A stretch of 64,000 bases of DNA from Desulfobacula toluolica Tol2 (GCF_000307105.1 NC_018645.1:942578-1006577); one strand, 5' to 3'; shown: positions 9,739-18,978, counted from the first letter of the stretch. Notes: generated by a model not told the origin, from the sequence alone. A program made the numbers and translations.

Positions 9739-10914
9739 TTAAAGTTGATTTTTTAAAATTCCATTGATTGTTCTTATCATAAGCGCTTTAAGCAAAGACA
9801 TCCATTGTCTTATTTTATTTCTCGGTTTCATATACTTGTCAATGATTGCTTCAAATCCAAAACGATCCAAGTCTCTGAAAAAAAAATCTCTTTTGTTGTT
9901 CGCTGGAACAGATCCAAACAAGGTGGAATTTCCATTGAGATATTCGGCTGGGCATTTTTTCGAAAACAAACTGCTTCTGCATTTTTCCCAAAGCATTTGC
10001 CCTTTTTCAGAATTTACAAGCACCAGTGAAGTACCCTTGTCATTATCCAAACCCGGCTCTCGTTCACCGATGCCCCAGAAGTCGGCAAGCGTAATATCCG
10101 AGACACGAGGTATGCCTTTGAATGAACAGACATAACAAGCTCTTCGCAAAAAAATATTTTTTACAAATCCAAAAAAATAAGGATTGTCTTGAGAAAATTC
10201 CCACTTCTGACCGCCTTCTTCGAAATCCACTACAACCACAGGCCTTATCCATCCAAACCGTTTATCACGAAACGATACGTGTTTTACTTTGGAGTTGTAT
10301 TTATTTTCCATGTACGCCAGGTATTTTTGATACACTTTAGGAGAGGGCACGCCATGACAAATAAAATCGCAGGTGTATAAATTTTCATCATCTCGTCCAA
10401 GAAAAGCATACAGCCCGGCAATTTGACAGGGAGTACCCGAGAAAAGCACCTGTTTTTTTTCATTTAACAGTTCTTGAACCTGTTCATATGTATCACCAAT
10501 TCGGCTCTGAACATATTTGGAACCGCGAAGATCTTCCAGGCTATTTACATCCCCAACGGCCTTGTGCGTGACTTCCGCGTCTTCATTAAAGCCTGCGCCA
10601 AAAACAACGCCGCCTATTTCCAAAGTACCTATAGCCAAATCTGTAAACACGCCTCCCGAGGAACTCAATCTTCTAATTTTTGCATCATTGTTCCATGCCG
10701 CATAAATAAGCGGTGTTTCATTTCTTGGAAGTCGCCAATTACTTGATAAAACAGGGCAGATATCTTCACAGATACCACACTGATCGCATTTTTCAGCATT
10801 GATTGATGGATAGAGAAAACCCTCCTTGTTTTCTTTCATGTCAATAGCATCGTTAGGGCAAATGCTTTCACAGGCTGAACATCCACTACAGGATTCCATT
10901 TGTTGAACAATCAT
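9739..10914 (-). CDS. FrhB/FdhB-family Fe-S protein (polysaccharide-locus type)
   Basis: The 391-aa protein begins with two 4Fe-4S ferredoxin motifs: CSGCSACESICP at residues 9-20 and CDQCGICEDICP near 39-50. An FrhB-like flavin-binding region follows, with FSGTPCQIAGLYAFLG near residue 145 and DFICHGVPSPKVYQKYL. Paralogues of the F420-hydrogenase beta subunit are common in exopolysaccharide operons next to pyruvyltransferase-family proteins, as here (one gene apart). Their reaction in these loci is not established; a flavin-dependent redox step on a sugar is a reasonable inference. The gene overlaps the flippase stop by 4 bp. Confidence 0.85.
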   Translation of the reverse strand: MIVQQMESCSGCSACESICPNDAIDMKENKEGFLYPSINAEKCDQCGICEDICPVLSSNWRLPRNETPLIYAAWNNDAKIRRLSSSGGVFTDLAIGTLEIGGVVFGAGFNEDAEVTHKAVGDVNSLEDLRGSKYVQSRIGDTYEQVQELLNEKKQVLFSGTPCQIAGLYAFLGRDDENLYTCDFICHGVPSPKVYQKYLAYMENKYNSKVKHVSFRDKRFGWIRPVVVVDFEEGGQKWEFSQDNPYFFGFVKNIFLRRACYVCSFKGIPRVSDITLADFWGIGEREPGLDNDKGTSLVLVNSEKGQMLWEKCRSSLFSKKCPAEYLNGNSTLFGSVPANNKRDFFFRDLDRFGFEAIIDKYMKPRNKIRQWMSLLKALMIRTINGILKNQL

Positions 10915-12464
10915 TTTAATTCACCAATCTTATTTTTTGACATAAAGGTATTCAATGCAATGATGGTACATGAAGAAAAAAATCTTTTTTCACGACTATT
11001 CATCCCGAAGCTCCACAGAATAAAAGAATACCCAATGATAAACAACACACATTGAGTTATCAGTTTTATCCATGAATCCGCCCAAATATAGGACAACACA
11101 ACGCCCAAAGCACCGGAAAGGAGAATGGAGGGCAGTATGCCATGGCATGCTTCCTTAAAAAATCGGGGTATGTTGATTCCTATTACGTAGTGGTAATATA
11201 TATTCATGATAATAATACTTCCCAAAATAAATGTGGATGCACTTCCAAAAGCAACGCCGATTGTTCCGTACATTCTTACCAATGGAATTGAGGCGGCGGC
11301 TCCGGCAACAGCAATGCCAAGATAGAGTAAGGCACGGAAGCTGTGTTTATTCTTTGCCTGCAGTATGCTGATCGCTAAATTTTGAAATAATGGAATGGTT
11401 ATAGGAACCATAATAATTGAGGCGATTATATATGCTTGTGCATAGGTCACCCCAGCCCAAAGCGTTATAAATTGCCGGCCAAAAAGCAAAAAACCACTGA
11501 GTATGGCACCTAACAGCATCAATTGATATCGACTTGGCCCAATCATCATATCGGTCAATTCTTCACCAGATGCACCCCGAGCAACCATTTGTGTTGCTCT
11601 GGGCAGGAAGACTCCAGAGATGGCACAGGATAAGCCCATATACATCTCGTTAAATTGTATTGCAACAGCAAAAACAGCGACTGATGCCGTATCTGTCATA
11701 ATACCAAGTATGAGTTGTGGCAAGCGAAACCAAAGCTGAGCGGTAACAGCACTTAAAAATATGAAAAAGGAAAATGAGAATATTTCTCGGGCCAATTTCT
11801 TGTCCCATTGATGTAGACGAATATGTATTTTAACCTTGTTCAGCGCATAGAATGAATTCACAAAAAGAACAATAAGGTTTAAAACTGCGTCTGTAACCAC
11901 AATAGCAATAGCCCCGAATTCATTTAAAAGCAATAAAACTAAAATTAAAACTTTAAAAACAATACGTCCTATATTGACAATTCGTGGAATTACAAAACGC
12001 TCATATCCTGATATGGCTCCTGTAAAACCGCGGTCAAAAAGAGTAGCAACTATGCTAACAATTAAAATTAGAAACATGATTTTTGCTTTAGATAATTCAG
12101 ATGGCGTAAGTGATGGTCCAAAAATCACATCCAATTGCCAGAATACCAAAGTGCCGAGCATAACAATCAATAGGCCCATGATTGTATAGATCATAAAACA
12201 CATACCGAGAAAGTTCTCTTCGCCGCGAGTATCTCCTTCCTCATGATATTTTGCCACATAACGGGTAATGGTGGACGCAATACCGAAATCGAGTATCGCT
12301 AAATAACCCACAAAAGAACCGATTAGTTGGTATAATCCATATTCAGCCTGCCCAAGGCATCGCAAAAGAAAAGGTGTAAAACATAGTCCGACCAAGGAAT
12401 TGGCTCCGATTATGATATAGGCAAGAGCCGCCCCGGATTTTCTTTCATCTTTCACTATTTTCAT
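10911..12464 (-). CDS. Polysaccharide flippase (MOP/Wzx family)
   Basis: The 517-aa protein has about 12-14 membrane helices. The N-terminal pattern ALAYIIIGANSLVGLCFTPFL followed by YGLYQLIGSFVGYLAILDFG is the classic start of MOP-superfamily oligosaccharide flippases. It would move undecaprenyl-linked repeat units to the periplasm for the polymerase at 7289-8557. It sits 7 bp after the pyruvyltransferase-family gene and overlaps the FrhB-like gene by 4 bp, so it is part of the same operon. Confidence 0.9.
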   Translation of the reverse strand: MKIVKDERKSGAALAYIIIGANSLVGLCFTPFLLRCLGQAEYGLYQLIGSFVGYLAILDFGIASTITRYVAKYHEEGDTRGEENFLGMCFMIYTIMGLLIVMLGTLVFWQLDVIFGPSLTPSELSKAKIMFLILIVSIVATLFDRGFTGAISGYERFVIPRIVNIGRIVFKVLILVLLLLNEFGAIAIVVTDAVLNLIVLFVNSFYALNKVKIHIRLHQWDKKLAREIFSFSFFIFLSAVTAQLWFRLPQLILGIMTDTASVAVFAVAIQFNEMYMGLSCAISGVFLPRATQMVARGASGEELTDMMIGPSRYQLMLLGAILSGFLLFGRQFITLWAGVTYAQAYIIASIIMVPITIPLFQNLAISILQAKNKHSFRALLYLGIAVAGAAASIPLVRMYGTIGVAFGSASTFILGSIIIMNIYYHYVIGINIPRFFKEACHGILPSILLSGALGVVLSYIWADSWIKLITQCVLFIIGYSFILWSFGMNSREKRFFSSCTIIALNTFMSKNKIGELK

Positions 12465-12471
12465 TTCGCAT

Positions 12472-13569
12472 TTATTGTTCCAATGATGATTTTAAAAAAT
12501 GAATGGCTTTTTCCCTTTCAAGTTTCAAAAGGTGATTTGTACGAATAAAATCCAATTTTAAGGGATCTGCAGGGACTTGCTCCGAACTTGTCAATTGCTG
12601 TTTTGATAATTTCAAACACTCCAAAAGATTGCTTAAACGGGAGTTTACGAGTGAATGGGGGACTGTATAAAATGGTTTTTGAAATGCAATTGAAAAAGCC
12701 ATTCCATGAAACGAGTTGGTACAAACACATTTCGCTTGGTTCACCAAACCAAGAAATTCCCGAGGCCCGGCATCATAAATAAAATGGTCTCCATGTTTAA
12801 CCCGACTTGCTGGATTTGGAGCAACAACAACAACCATCAAATTGGTTTTCCTCTTAAGTTCTCTAAGTACTTCGAAAAAAACTGGTGAATTATCAAGACA
12901 ATAGACCAAAATATAAGGGACTTGAATATCTGGAGTAATTGCCATTTTTTTCCATTGTTCTGATGTAAGCAGGAGTGATGGATCAATCACTATTTCAGCA
13001 TCTCTATCCGTCAATTTTTTAATGATCGAACGCCCTTGTCGTTCCCGAACTGATAAATGGGGAATATTGGAGATTAAATCACTCAACATTTCCTTTCGGT
13101 TATCAGGTACTGAAGTCACACCAAAACTGGGAGCATAGGCAACTCGTTTCGCTTCACACTTCAAAGCAAAACCAAGGAAATACGCATGATCAAGGCGTGA
13201 GTGGGGATTCCAAATTTGGTCGCTTCCACAAATAAATGCATCATAAGGAGGTGGATTATTCAACAATTCTTCGTAAGAGGAATATCGCTTTTCTGACAAA
13301 TTTAAAAATTCTTGCATAAATTGCTCAAATCGACTCCAGCGTGTTTTTCTTTTGTGATAACGAAGGATTGTAAAAGTATTTAGTACAAACGAACGTAAAT
13401 CTTTCCAATCTCTGAACAATGCATGGCTTTTAATCATCAACGGGTGCCGAAAATCAATTAAATGGCTGTCATAACCCAAAAGCTGAACAGTTCTTTTTAA
13501 TGCATAAGCCTGCAACACCGCGCCATAATTATGTGCACAGTGAAATGTTATGATTCCTACTTTATCCAT
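12472..13569 (-). CDS. Polysaccharide pyruvyl transferase family protein
   Basis: The product is about 365 aa. GIITFHCAHNYGAVLQAYAL at the N-terminus, FICGSDQIWNP near residue 110 and CTNSFHGMAFSIAFQKPF near residue 290 are signatures of the PS_pyruv_trans family, which transfers pyruvate from PEP to make ketals on surface sugars (CsaB/WcaK-like). The ATG at 13567-13569 gives MDKVGIITF; an in-frame GTG nine bases earlier is an alternative. It is encoded one gene from the FrhB-like protein, a pairing frequent in capsule loci. Confidence 0.87.
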   Translation of the reverse strand: MDKVGIITFHCAHNYGAVLQAYALKRTVQLLGYDSHLIDFRHPLMIKSHALFRDWKDLRSFVLNTFTILRYHKRKTRWSRFEQFMQEFLNLSEKRYSSYEELLNNPPPYDAFICGSDQIWNPHSRLDHAYFLGFALKCEAKRVAYAPSFGVTSVPDNRKEMLSDLISNIPHLSVRERQGRSIIKKLTDRDAEIVIDPSLLLTSEQWKKMAITPDIQVPYILVYCLDNSPVFFEVLRELKRKTNLMVVVVAPNPASRVKHGDHFIYDAGPREFLGLVNQAKCVCTNSFHGMAFSIAFQKPFYTVPHSLVNSRLSNLLECLKLSKQQLTSSEQVPADPLKLDFIRTNHLLKLEREKAIHFLKSSLEQ

Positions 13570-13679
13570 TGGCACCACCGTTGCTAATAGTAAAAAAGTT
13601 TAATCCAGAGAAATTAGGCTCTCTCTGTTTTAATTTTAATAAATAAAACAAAGCATAAAACATATTTTATAATATTCCA

Positions 13680-14675
13680 TCAAGCATACTCAACAAACCA
13701 TTCAATCGTTTTTATAAGACCAGATTTAAGTGAGGTTTGCGGTGTCCATCCAAGAACGTTTTTGACGTGGGAGATGTCTGCAAAATTACGGGCAACATCA
13801 CCGATCAAGGGTGGGCCAATCTCTATTTTAGGACAGTTTCCCATCTGTGCTTCAATAAATGGAGAAAGCATATTTGCCATTTCCAAGACAGACGTTTCAA
13901 CGCCTGTTGCAATTTGAAAAAGCTCGGCTCCTGAAGTTAGATAAGCAGCTTTGATGACAGCATGGGCAAGATCTTCCGAATATATAAAATCGCGCGTCTG
14001 TTCTCCACCGCCATTGAGAATCCACGGTTCTCCTGCCAAGGCTTGACGAAGGAATTTTGCGACTACGCTTCCCTTTCGGCGTGAAAACGGTCCATAAACA
14101 TTGGAAAAACGCAAAGCCACAGTATTCAGTCCAAAACTGCCGCTATATGCGGAAAGATATGCTTCCCCCGCCAGTTTGCTGGCGCCATAGGGAGAAATAG
14201 GCCGACACACAGCCTTTTCATTAAGTGGTGGTGTCGCCTCGCCGATGGGTGCACCGGAAGACGCCAGCACAAAGGAACGCACCCTGCATTCACGGGCAGC
14301 TTCAAGCATGTTGACAGTGCCTTCCACATTTGCACGCATATCGGCAACTGGATCATTAATGGAGGGTTGTACGCCGGTATTGGCTGCAAGATGAATAATG
14401 ACCTCTGCACCTTGAGCCACGACCTTGGCGGCATTGGCATCGCAAATATCCGCAACAACCAATTCAACCCCCGGATGCTTCATCGGGCCGATTTCATCAA
14501 GTTTTACAAGGGCAAAATCGGTCACTGCTTTAAGGTCCTCAGCAGTTCCACCGCTCAGGTTATCCATAATACGAATGGATACATCCGGAAAATTTTTCAA
14601 AAGCTGATGAATAACCGTTACACCAATAAAACCACAACCACCGGTGATAAGATATTTTTTATGCGATTCTACCAT
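13680..14675 (-). CDS. NAD-dependent nucleotide-sugar epimerase/dehydratase
   Basis: The 331-aa protein is an extended SDR. A Rossmann motif TGGCGFIGVTVIHQL lies at residues 11-25, IHLAANTGVQPS near residue 95, and the catalytic set ASSGAPIGE plus SPYGASKLAGE (YxxxK) near residues 130-165. It resembles UDP-glucose 4-epimerase/GDP-mannose dehydratase relatives; the substrate is not clear. Its start overlaps the stop of the sulfoquinovose-synthase-like gene by 7 bp, so the two are translationally coupled and may act on consecutive intermediates. Confidence 0.85.
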   Translation of the reverse strand: MVESHKKYLITGGCGFIGVTVIHQLLKNFPDVSIRIMDNLSGGTAEDLKAVTDFALVKLDEIGPMKHPGVELVVADICDANAAKVVAQGAEVIIHLAANTGVQPSINDPVADMRANVEGTVNMLEAARECRVRSFVLASSGAPIGEATPPLNEKAVCRPISPYGASKLAGEAYLSAYSGSFGLNTVALRFSNVYGPFSRRKGSVVAKFLRQALAGEPWILNGGGEQTRDFIYSEDLAHAVIKAAYLTSGAELFQIATGVETSVLEMANMLSPFIEAQMGNCPKIEIGPPLIGDVARNFADISHVKNVLGWTPQTSLKSGLIKTIEWFVEYA

Positions 14676-15856
14676 TTAACACCTCGAAAAATCACATCTT
14701 TACGGATATTATCTTTATAGGCAGCAACGAGTTTAAACATTTTTTCCAGGCTTTCATCCGTCAGATAATGGGGTTCAACACCTAAATCCAGCAATCCTTG
14801 ATAGGTAGGATTGTAGTAGTGCTCTTCTGCTTCTCTGCGGGGATTTTCAAGTTGTTTGACTTCTACGCCGTAGCCGAGCCGGTTGCCGATTCGCCGGACC
14901 TTTTCAGCCAATTCATTTACGGAAAAAGTTTCCATTATTTGATTAAAAATGTTCAATTTTCCTTTTGACGGCGGATTTTCAACAGCCTTGCGCACACATT
15001 GAAGCGTGTCGCGAATATCCAGGTAACCTCGGGTTTGACCCCCTTTTCCATAGACAGTAAGCGGATACCCGACAATGGCCTGGGTGATAAACCGATTCAG
15101 CACAGTACCAAATATTTCGTCATAATTAAAAAGTGTTTTCAAACGTGAATCAATGACAGATTCATCCGTTTCCACGCCATAGACAGGGCCTTGCATAAGG
15201 TCTGTAACGCGTAAATCCCACATCCGAACCCCAAACCAGAAAAGATCTGTATCCATGATTTTAGTGGTATGATACAAAGAACTCGCCTGTCGTGGAAAAA
15301 GAAAGGTATCTTTTTTGCCATTATGTTCGATCTCCAGCCACCCTTCTTCAATATCAATGTTGGGAGTACCATATTCCCCCATGGTGCCGACATGAACCAC
15401 ATGAGTTTCAGGGCTGAAATCTTTGAGAGCGAACACCAGATTGTTTGTAACCAGCAAATTATTGGAAAGCGTGATATTAGCGTGTTTGTAATCCATTAAT
15501 GAATATGGTGCTGAAGGTTGTTCAGCATAATGGATTACGGTTTCCGGAATACCGGAAAATTTTTCATTCACCGCCCACTGATAACCGGCCCGACCATTAA
15601 AAAAGGAACGGGCAAATTCCGGATCGGTGAGGTCTCCAATGGCAACCTTGATCTCCCGGCCCGTTTTTTCATGCCAGATTTTTGCTCTTTCAATAAGCGT
15701 AGGAACGGGATAGAGCATTCCAACGTCCAGCTCGGTACATGCGTTTCGACGAAAATAATTATCAACTACAGTCACGTCGTATCCAAGCTCAGAAAAATGC
15801 ATGGCCGTGGGCCAACCAAGATAGCCATCACCACCGAGAATAAGTATGTTGTTCAT
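14669..15856 (-). CDS. UDP-sulfoquinovose synthase-like (SQD1/SqdB family)
   Basis: The product is about 395 aa. The hallmark GTMGEYGTPNIDIEEG lies near residue 165, followed by FPRQASSLYHTTK with the YxxxK catalytic pair and TDLMQGPVYGVETDES. The Rossmann motif GGDGYLGWPTAMH is at residues 7-19. SQD1 makes UDP-sulfoquinovose from UDP-glucose and sulfite with bound NAD. I chose the ATG at 15854-15856, which has GGAG 9 nt upstream; the frame runs 33 bases further to another ATG with weaker support. Divergence from plant and cyanobacterial SQD1 leaves room for a related 4-keto-sugar reaction. Confidence 0.8.
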   Translation of the reverse strand: MNNILILGGDGYLGWPTAMHFSELGYDVTVVDNYFRRNACTELDVGMLYPVPTLIERAKIWHEKTGREIKVAIGDLTDPEFARSFFNGRAGYQWAVNEKFSGIPETVIHYAEQPSAPYSLMDYKHANITLSNNLLVTNNLVFALKDFSPETHVVHVGTMGEYGTPNIDIEEGWLEIEHNGKKDTFLFPRQASSLYHTTKIMDTDLFWFGVRMWDLRVTDLMQGPVYGVETDESVIDSRLKTLFNYDEIFGTVLNRFITQAIVGYPLTVYGKGGQTRGYLDIRDTLQCVRKAVENPPSKGKLNIFNQIMETFSVNELAEKVRRIGNRLGYGVEVKQLENPRREAEEHYYNPTYQGLLDLGVEPHYLTDESLEKMFKLVAAYKDNIRKDVIFRGVKW

Positions 15857-15892
15857 AACGTTTAGCTCCAGTTCATTAAAATTTTTCAAGAT

Positions 15893-16972
15893 TTATGGCC
15901 AATAACGTTCCGGGGGCTGTGTTCGACGTTCGTCAAACTCTTCGATCAAGTTATTGGTCAGAAGGAAATCCAGGAGTTCATTTTTGTTCAGTGCAGGTTC
16001 GTTGGCTGAATGATAAGCTTTATCCAGAGTCGTATTCAGGACATCGGCATAGGAATAATCAATTTCCCTGTACAAAGACCTGAATGCCGGAAGAACTGCA
16101 AAATAACGTTCAAGTTCCCATGTTCGAAAGGTTTCTTCGTCGCTCATGAGTTCTTCGTACAATTTTTCTCCGGGTTTGGTTCCGATGGTATTGATTTTAA
16201 GATCATAGGGATTGTACCCATATCTTGGAGCAAGTTCTTCGATCATTACTTCTGCCAAATCTTCTATATGGATGACCGGCATTTTGGTAACGAATACCTC
16301 CCCACCTTTGGCAATAAAAGCAGAGTCAATTACCAAGCGCACGGCCTCGCGGATACTCATTATGAAGCGGGTCATTTTGGGGTCTGTCAAAGTCACGGGA
16401 CCGCCCTTTTCAATCTGCTTTTTAAAGATAGGAATGACTGAGCCACGGGAACCCAGAACGTTCCCGAAACGGGTGGAGGCAAATATGGTTTTTCCAAAGC
16501 GCATGTTGCTGTTTGCCGCAGTCATAAGCCGCTCACCCATGAGCTTGGAAGTACCCATGACGTTGGTGGGATTCACTGCTTTATCCGAACTGGTAAAGAT
16601 GACTTTTTCAACCCTATTTTCAGTAGCTGAATCAATGATATTACGAACTCCCATGATATTGGTCTGCACCGCTTCCATGGGCGAACGTTCGCATAGAATG
16701 ACATGCTTGTACGCAGCGGAATGAAAGACAATATCAACGCCTTTAAACACTTTGAGCAATTTAGCATTGTCCCTGATATCTGCTAAAATGAAATGGGCAT
16801 GTGGATACTTGGAAAATTGTTGTTCTAAAAAGAAAATTTCACTTTCATTATTATCGAGTCCAATGAGTTCTCCGATTTCGAAGTCTTCAAGGAGCTGTCT
16901 GACCAGTTCAGAACCTACTGTACCACAAGCACCAGTTACAGCTATTTTTTTATCTTTGAAAAATTTTTGCAT
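15893..16972 (-). CDS. FlaA1/CapD-like UDP-sugar 4,6-dehydratase
   Basis: The 359-aa soluble SDR of the Polysacc_synt_2 family carries TGACGTVGSELVRQL at residues 13-27, VFHSAAYKHV near residue 85, and FTSSDKAVNPTNVMGTSK with MxxxK replacing YxxxK near residue 125. GSVIPIFKKQIEKGGPVTLTD lies further on. It lacks the membrane domain of full-length CapD. The family makes UDP-4-keto-6-deoxy-GlcNAc epimers. AGGA sits 5 nt before the ATG. This is the first gene of the polysaccharide operon, and only 7 bp separate it from the stop of the DUF1353 gene at the edge of the cassette array. Confidence 0.87.
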   Translation of the reverse strand: MQKFFKDKKIAVTGACGTVGSELVRQLLEDFEIGELIGLDNNESEIFFLEQQFSKYPHAHFILADIRDNAKLLKVFKGVDIVFHSAAYKHVILCERSPMEAVQTNIMGVRNIIDSATENRVEKVIFTSSDKAVNPTNVMGTSKLMGERLMTAANSNMRFGKTIFASTRFGNVLGSRGSVIPIFKKQIEKGGPVTLTDPKMTRFIMSIREAVRLVIDSAFIAKGGEVFVTKMPVIHIEDLAEVMIEELAPRYGYNPYDLKINTIGTKPGEKLYEELMSDEETFRTWELERYFAVLPAFRSLYREIDYSYADVLNTTLDKAYHSANEPALNKNELLDFLLTNNLIEEFDERRTQPPERYWP

Positions 16973-16979
16973 ACATTCC

Positions 16980-17495
16980 TCATTTTTTATTAACGAAAAA
17001 ATTGGGGTCAGGGATGAGTTCCGGGGTGTTTTGTTTGCGGTTGCTGCGCCAGACCCACCATCCGGCCACGGTCAGGGTTACCCAGCCCAGTGTATCAATG
17101 ACAGCCATGCCGTTCACTGCTTTGCCCACATCCTTAAAAATGGTGTCCCAGAAGTGTTGGCCCTGGCCTTTGCCGTATTTGTAAATGGTGCCGTCGGCTT
17201 TCCAGGCCCAGAGATAGTCGTAGCGATATCCGAAATCGTGGATCAACCCGGGGATCAGCAGCAGGCCGATGGGTGAGAGTACGCCCCACAAAGGCCTGGG
17301 GATGGAGGCCCCGTCAAACAGAAAACCCCTGGGGATGATGATGCGCGGGCCGCTGTTGGGCAGGGAGTATTCCCAGTTTTCCATGACTTCCCACTGCCGC
17401 ACCGTGGTTACCCAGCGCCATAGGCGCTTTGCCACACCACACCCTTTGGTGTCGATGGGGCAAGGTCTAAGTATTGGCATTTGGTGTATTTTCAT
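16980..17495 (-). CDS. DUF1353 family protein
   Basis: The 171-aa protein contains GFLFDGASIPRPLWGVLSPIG and LIHDFGYRYDYLW near residues 58-90, the conserved Asp/His core of DUF1353, a family often carried by phages and associated with lysis or structural modules. Its function is unknown. The ATG at 17493-17495 abuts the CCCC end of a 29-bp array repeat with no Shine-Dalgarno in between. The 3' end begins with GGGGTCAGG on the plus strand (17004), the same 9-mer that opens the array repeat. A near-identical decayed copy lies at 20014-20502. It forms the left edge of the cassette array. Confidence 0.75.
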   Translation of the reverse strand: MKIHQMPILRPCPIDTKGCGVAKRLWRWVTTVRQWEVMENWEYSLPNSGPRIIIPRGFLFDGASIPRPLWGVLSPIGLLLIPGLIHDFGYRYDYLWAWKADGTIYKYGKGQGQHFWDTIFKDVGKAVNGMAVIDTLGWVTLTVAGWWVWRSNRKQNTPELIPDPNFFVNKK

Positions 17496-17524
17496 GGGGT
17501 CAGGCTTGGCTTATTGGCTTATTG
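17496..17524 (+). repeat. 29-bp array repeat, copy 1
   Basis: This is a full copy: GGGGTCAGGCTTGGCTT, ATT, then GGCTTATTG. It lies directly upstream of the minus-strand DUF1353 start and is followed on the right by the 3' end of the Rpn gene. The repeat has an internal 8-bp tandem element (GGCTTRTT). Confidence 0.95.
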
Positions 17525-17545
17525 GCGGATGAAGTATTTGGGAAA

Positions 17546-18511
17546 TCAGTGGTTATTTTCCAAATCAAGAAGATGCAAAGGAATTTCAACTTTTTCATTA
17601 TTCAGTATTTTTTTAACCAGGGTTATATCCAAGTTAACAATTTTAGCGATCGTTTCCACAGGAAATCCTTGTTTTTTTGCGTTTTTAACCAGAGAAAATA
17701 TCATTTTATTACTGGCCTTCTGCATGCCTTTCTGCATGCCTTCCTGTCTGCCTTCCTGTCTAAGTCTTTCTGCAGTTGACATAGCGAATTCTCCTCCCTT
17801 TATTGTAATAGCGGCAATTGATTCAACAACAGTGTTTATTTCAATTTCAGTTGCCCTATACAGATAGTTTATCACCGATTCCAAAAAATTCAACCCTTGG
17901 GCTTCTTGAAAAATTGAACGGCCAAGTTCAAAAAAATTGCCCAGATTTTGTGCCAGAAGTTTCTGATCAAAAATATTCTTCATGATCAGCATTGCAATGC
18001 GCAGGGAAGCCAGCGTAAAAAAATGTTCTTTGATGAACTCGTTTGAATAGGCGGAAAGATTTACGAATATATATTCAAAATCAGGAACAAATGGCCTTAC
18101 CGCATCGGGCAGATTTTTAAACCGGGAACTTAAAAGTCCTGGATTCCATTTATCTGCCCCGTGATACAGCACAATGGGAATGACCGGCATTCTGGGCTGT
18201 TTTTGTTTTGCACTGTTTTTCCAGAGGTTGGCCATGTAGCGATGCAGTTGGAACGGTAAATTGTTGTCCGGGTGACTTTTATGTTCAAGCAGCAATGCTA
18301 TTTTGAGATCCGTCCCGGAAAAGCGACAGGAATAAACAGTATCGGAAAAGTATTCTGCAAGCTTGGTGTCAACATGAGAGTCTTTTTCAATGGTGACTGT
18401 GGCATAGTCAATTCCTTCCCTCAACTCAGGAGGAAGAATATGCTGAAGATAATCAACTGCATGCTCACGGATTGAAAAGGTCTGTTTGAAAAACAGATCG
18501 TGGTGTCCCAT
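17546..18511 (-). CDS. Rpn-family nuclease/transposase-like (YhgA type)
   Basis: The 321-aa protein belongs to the Rpn/YhgA PD-(D/E)XK group: HHDLFFKQTFS at the N-terminus and IALLLEHKSHPD near residue 70 (E-x-K). The N-terminal 240 residues differ from the other Rpn genes in the array (20553, 29347), but the last roughly 50 residues, from SNKMIFSLV to DLENNH, are nearly identical to theirs. A short QEGRQEGMQKG-type repeat precedes this module. Rpn proteins are known DNA nucleases that promote RecA-independent recombination. The shared 3' module suggests domain exchange within the array. Confidence 0.8.
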   Translation of the reverse strand: MGHHDLFFKQTFSIREHAVDYLQHILPPELREGIDYATVTIEKDSHVDTKLAEYFSDTVYSCRFSGTDLKIALLLEHKSHPDNNLPFQLHRYMANLWKNSAKQKQPRMPVIPIVLYHGADKWNPGLLSSRFKNLPDAVRPFVPDFEYIFVNLSAYSNEFIKEHFFTLASLRIAMLIMKNIFDQKLLAQNLGNFFELGRSIFQEAQGLNFLESVINYLYRATEIEINTVVESIAAITIKGGEFAMSTAERLRQEGRQEGMQKGMQKASNKMIFSLVKNAKKQGFPVETIAKIVNLDITLVKKILNNEKVEIPLHLLDLENNH

Positions 18512-18562
18512 TGTTTTTGATCCTAATTGGGTATTTGGTTCTGGGTTTTGAAGCCGTTGGGT

Positions 18563-18973
18563 TCAGGCTTGTTTCATCATGTTAATGAGGGTTTCGGCCC
18601 TTTTACCCACCTGGGAATACCAGCGGGAATCCTTCATTTCCATGGCAGCCTGGTTAAAATTCTGGTGTTCAACGGCGGCAATCATTTTTTTGAAACGCCG
18701 GAAGCGGTTGGGACCCAGATTAAACCGCATATCCACAAGCACCCGCTGTACCGGTTCCGGCAGCAGATCAAACTCCTGAAAGATTGTTTTTAAATCTTCA
18801 AGGCACTCCTCAATATCATTTTCAAGCAGCAGTGCCGCTTCTTTTTCAGTGATGCCTTTGTCCTCAAGATTTCTGCCGACCCCGATGGTGAGCTTGCCGG
18901 CAGGGCAATGGTATGGCTTTAATCTCAGGCCTTCATGTTTTATCAACTGATCGGCTATTTTTTTATGATTCAT
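18563..18973 (-). CDS. GH24 phage-type lysozyme
   Basis: The 136-aa protein matches T4-type GH24 muramidases, which cleave peptidoglycan between MurNAc and GlcNAc. KHEGLRLKPYHCPAGKLTIG at residues 13-32 aligns with the catalytic region of T4 lysozyme: Glu14 matches E11, Thr29 matches T26, and Cys23 takes the place of D20. NLGPNRFRRFKKMI follows. There is no signal peptide or visible holin gene. An array repeat lies 5 bp upstream of the ATG. Close copies are at 24943-25359 (intact) and 19748-19996 (deleted). It is not part of a recognisable prophage. Confidence 0.85.
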   Translation of the reverse strand: MNHKKIADQLIKHEGLRLKPYHCPAGKLTIGVGRNLEDKGITEKEAALLLENDIEECLEDLKTIFQEFDLLPEPVQRVLVDMRFNLGPNRFRRFKKMIAAVEHQNFNQAAMEMKDSRWYSQVGKRAETLINMMKQA

Positions 18974-18978
18974 GTCAT

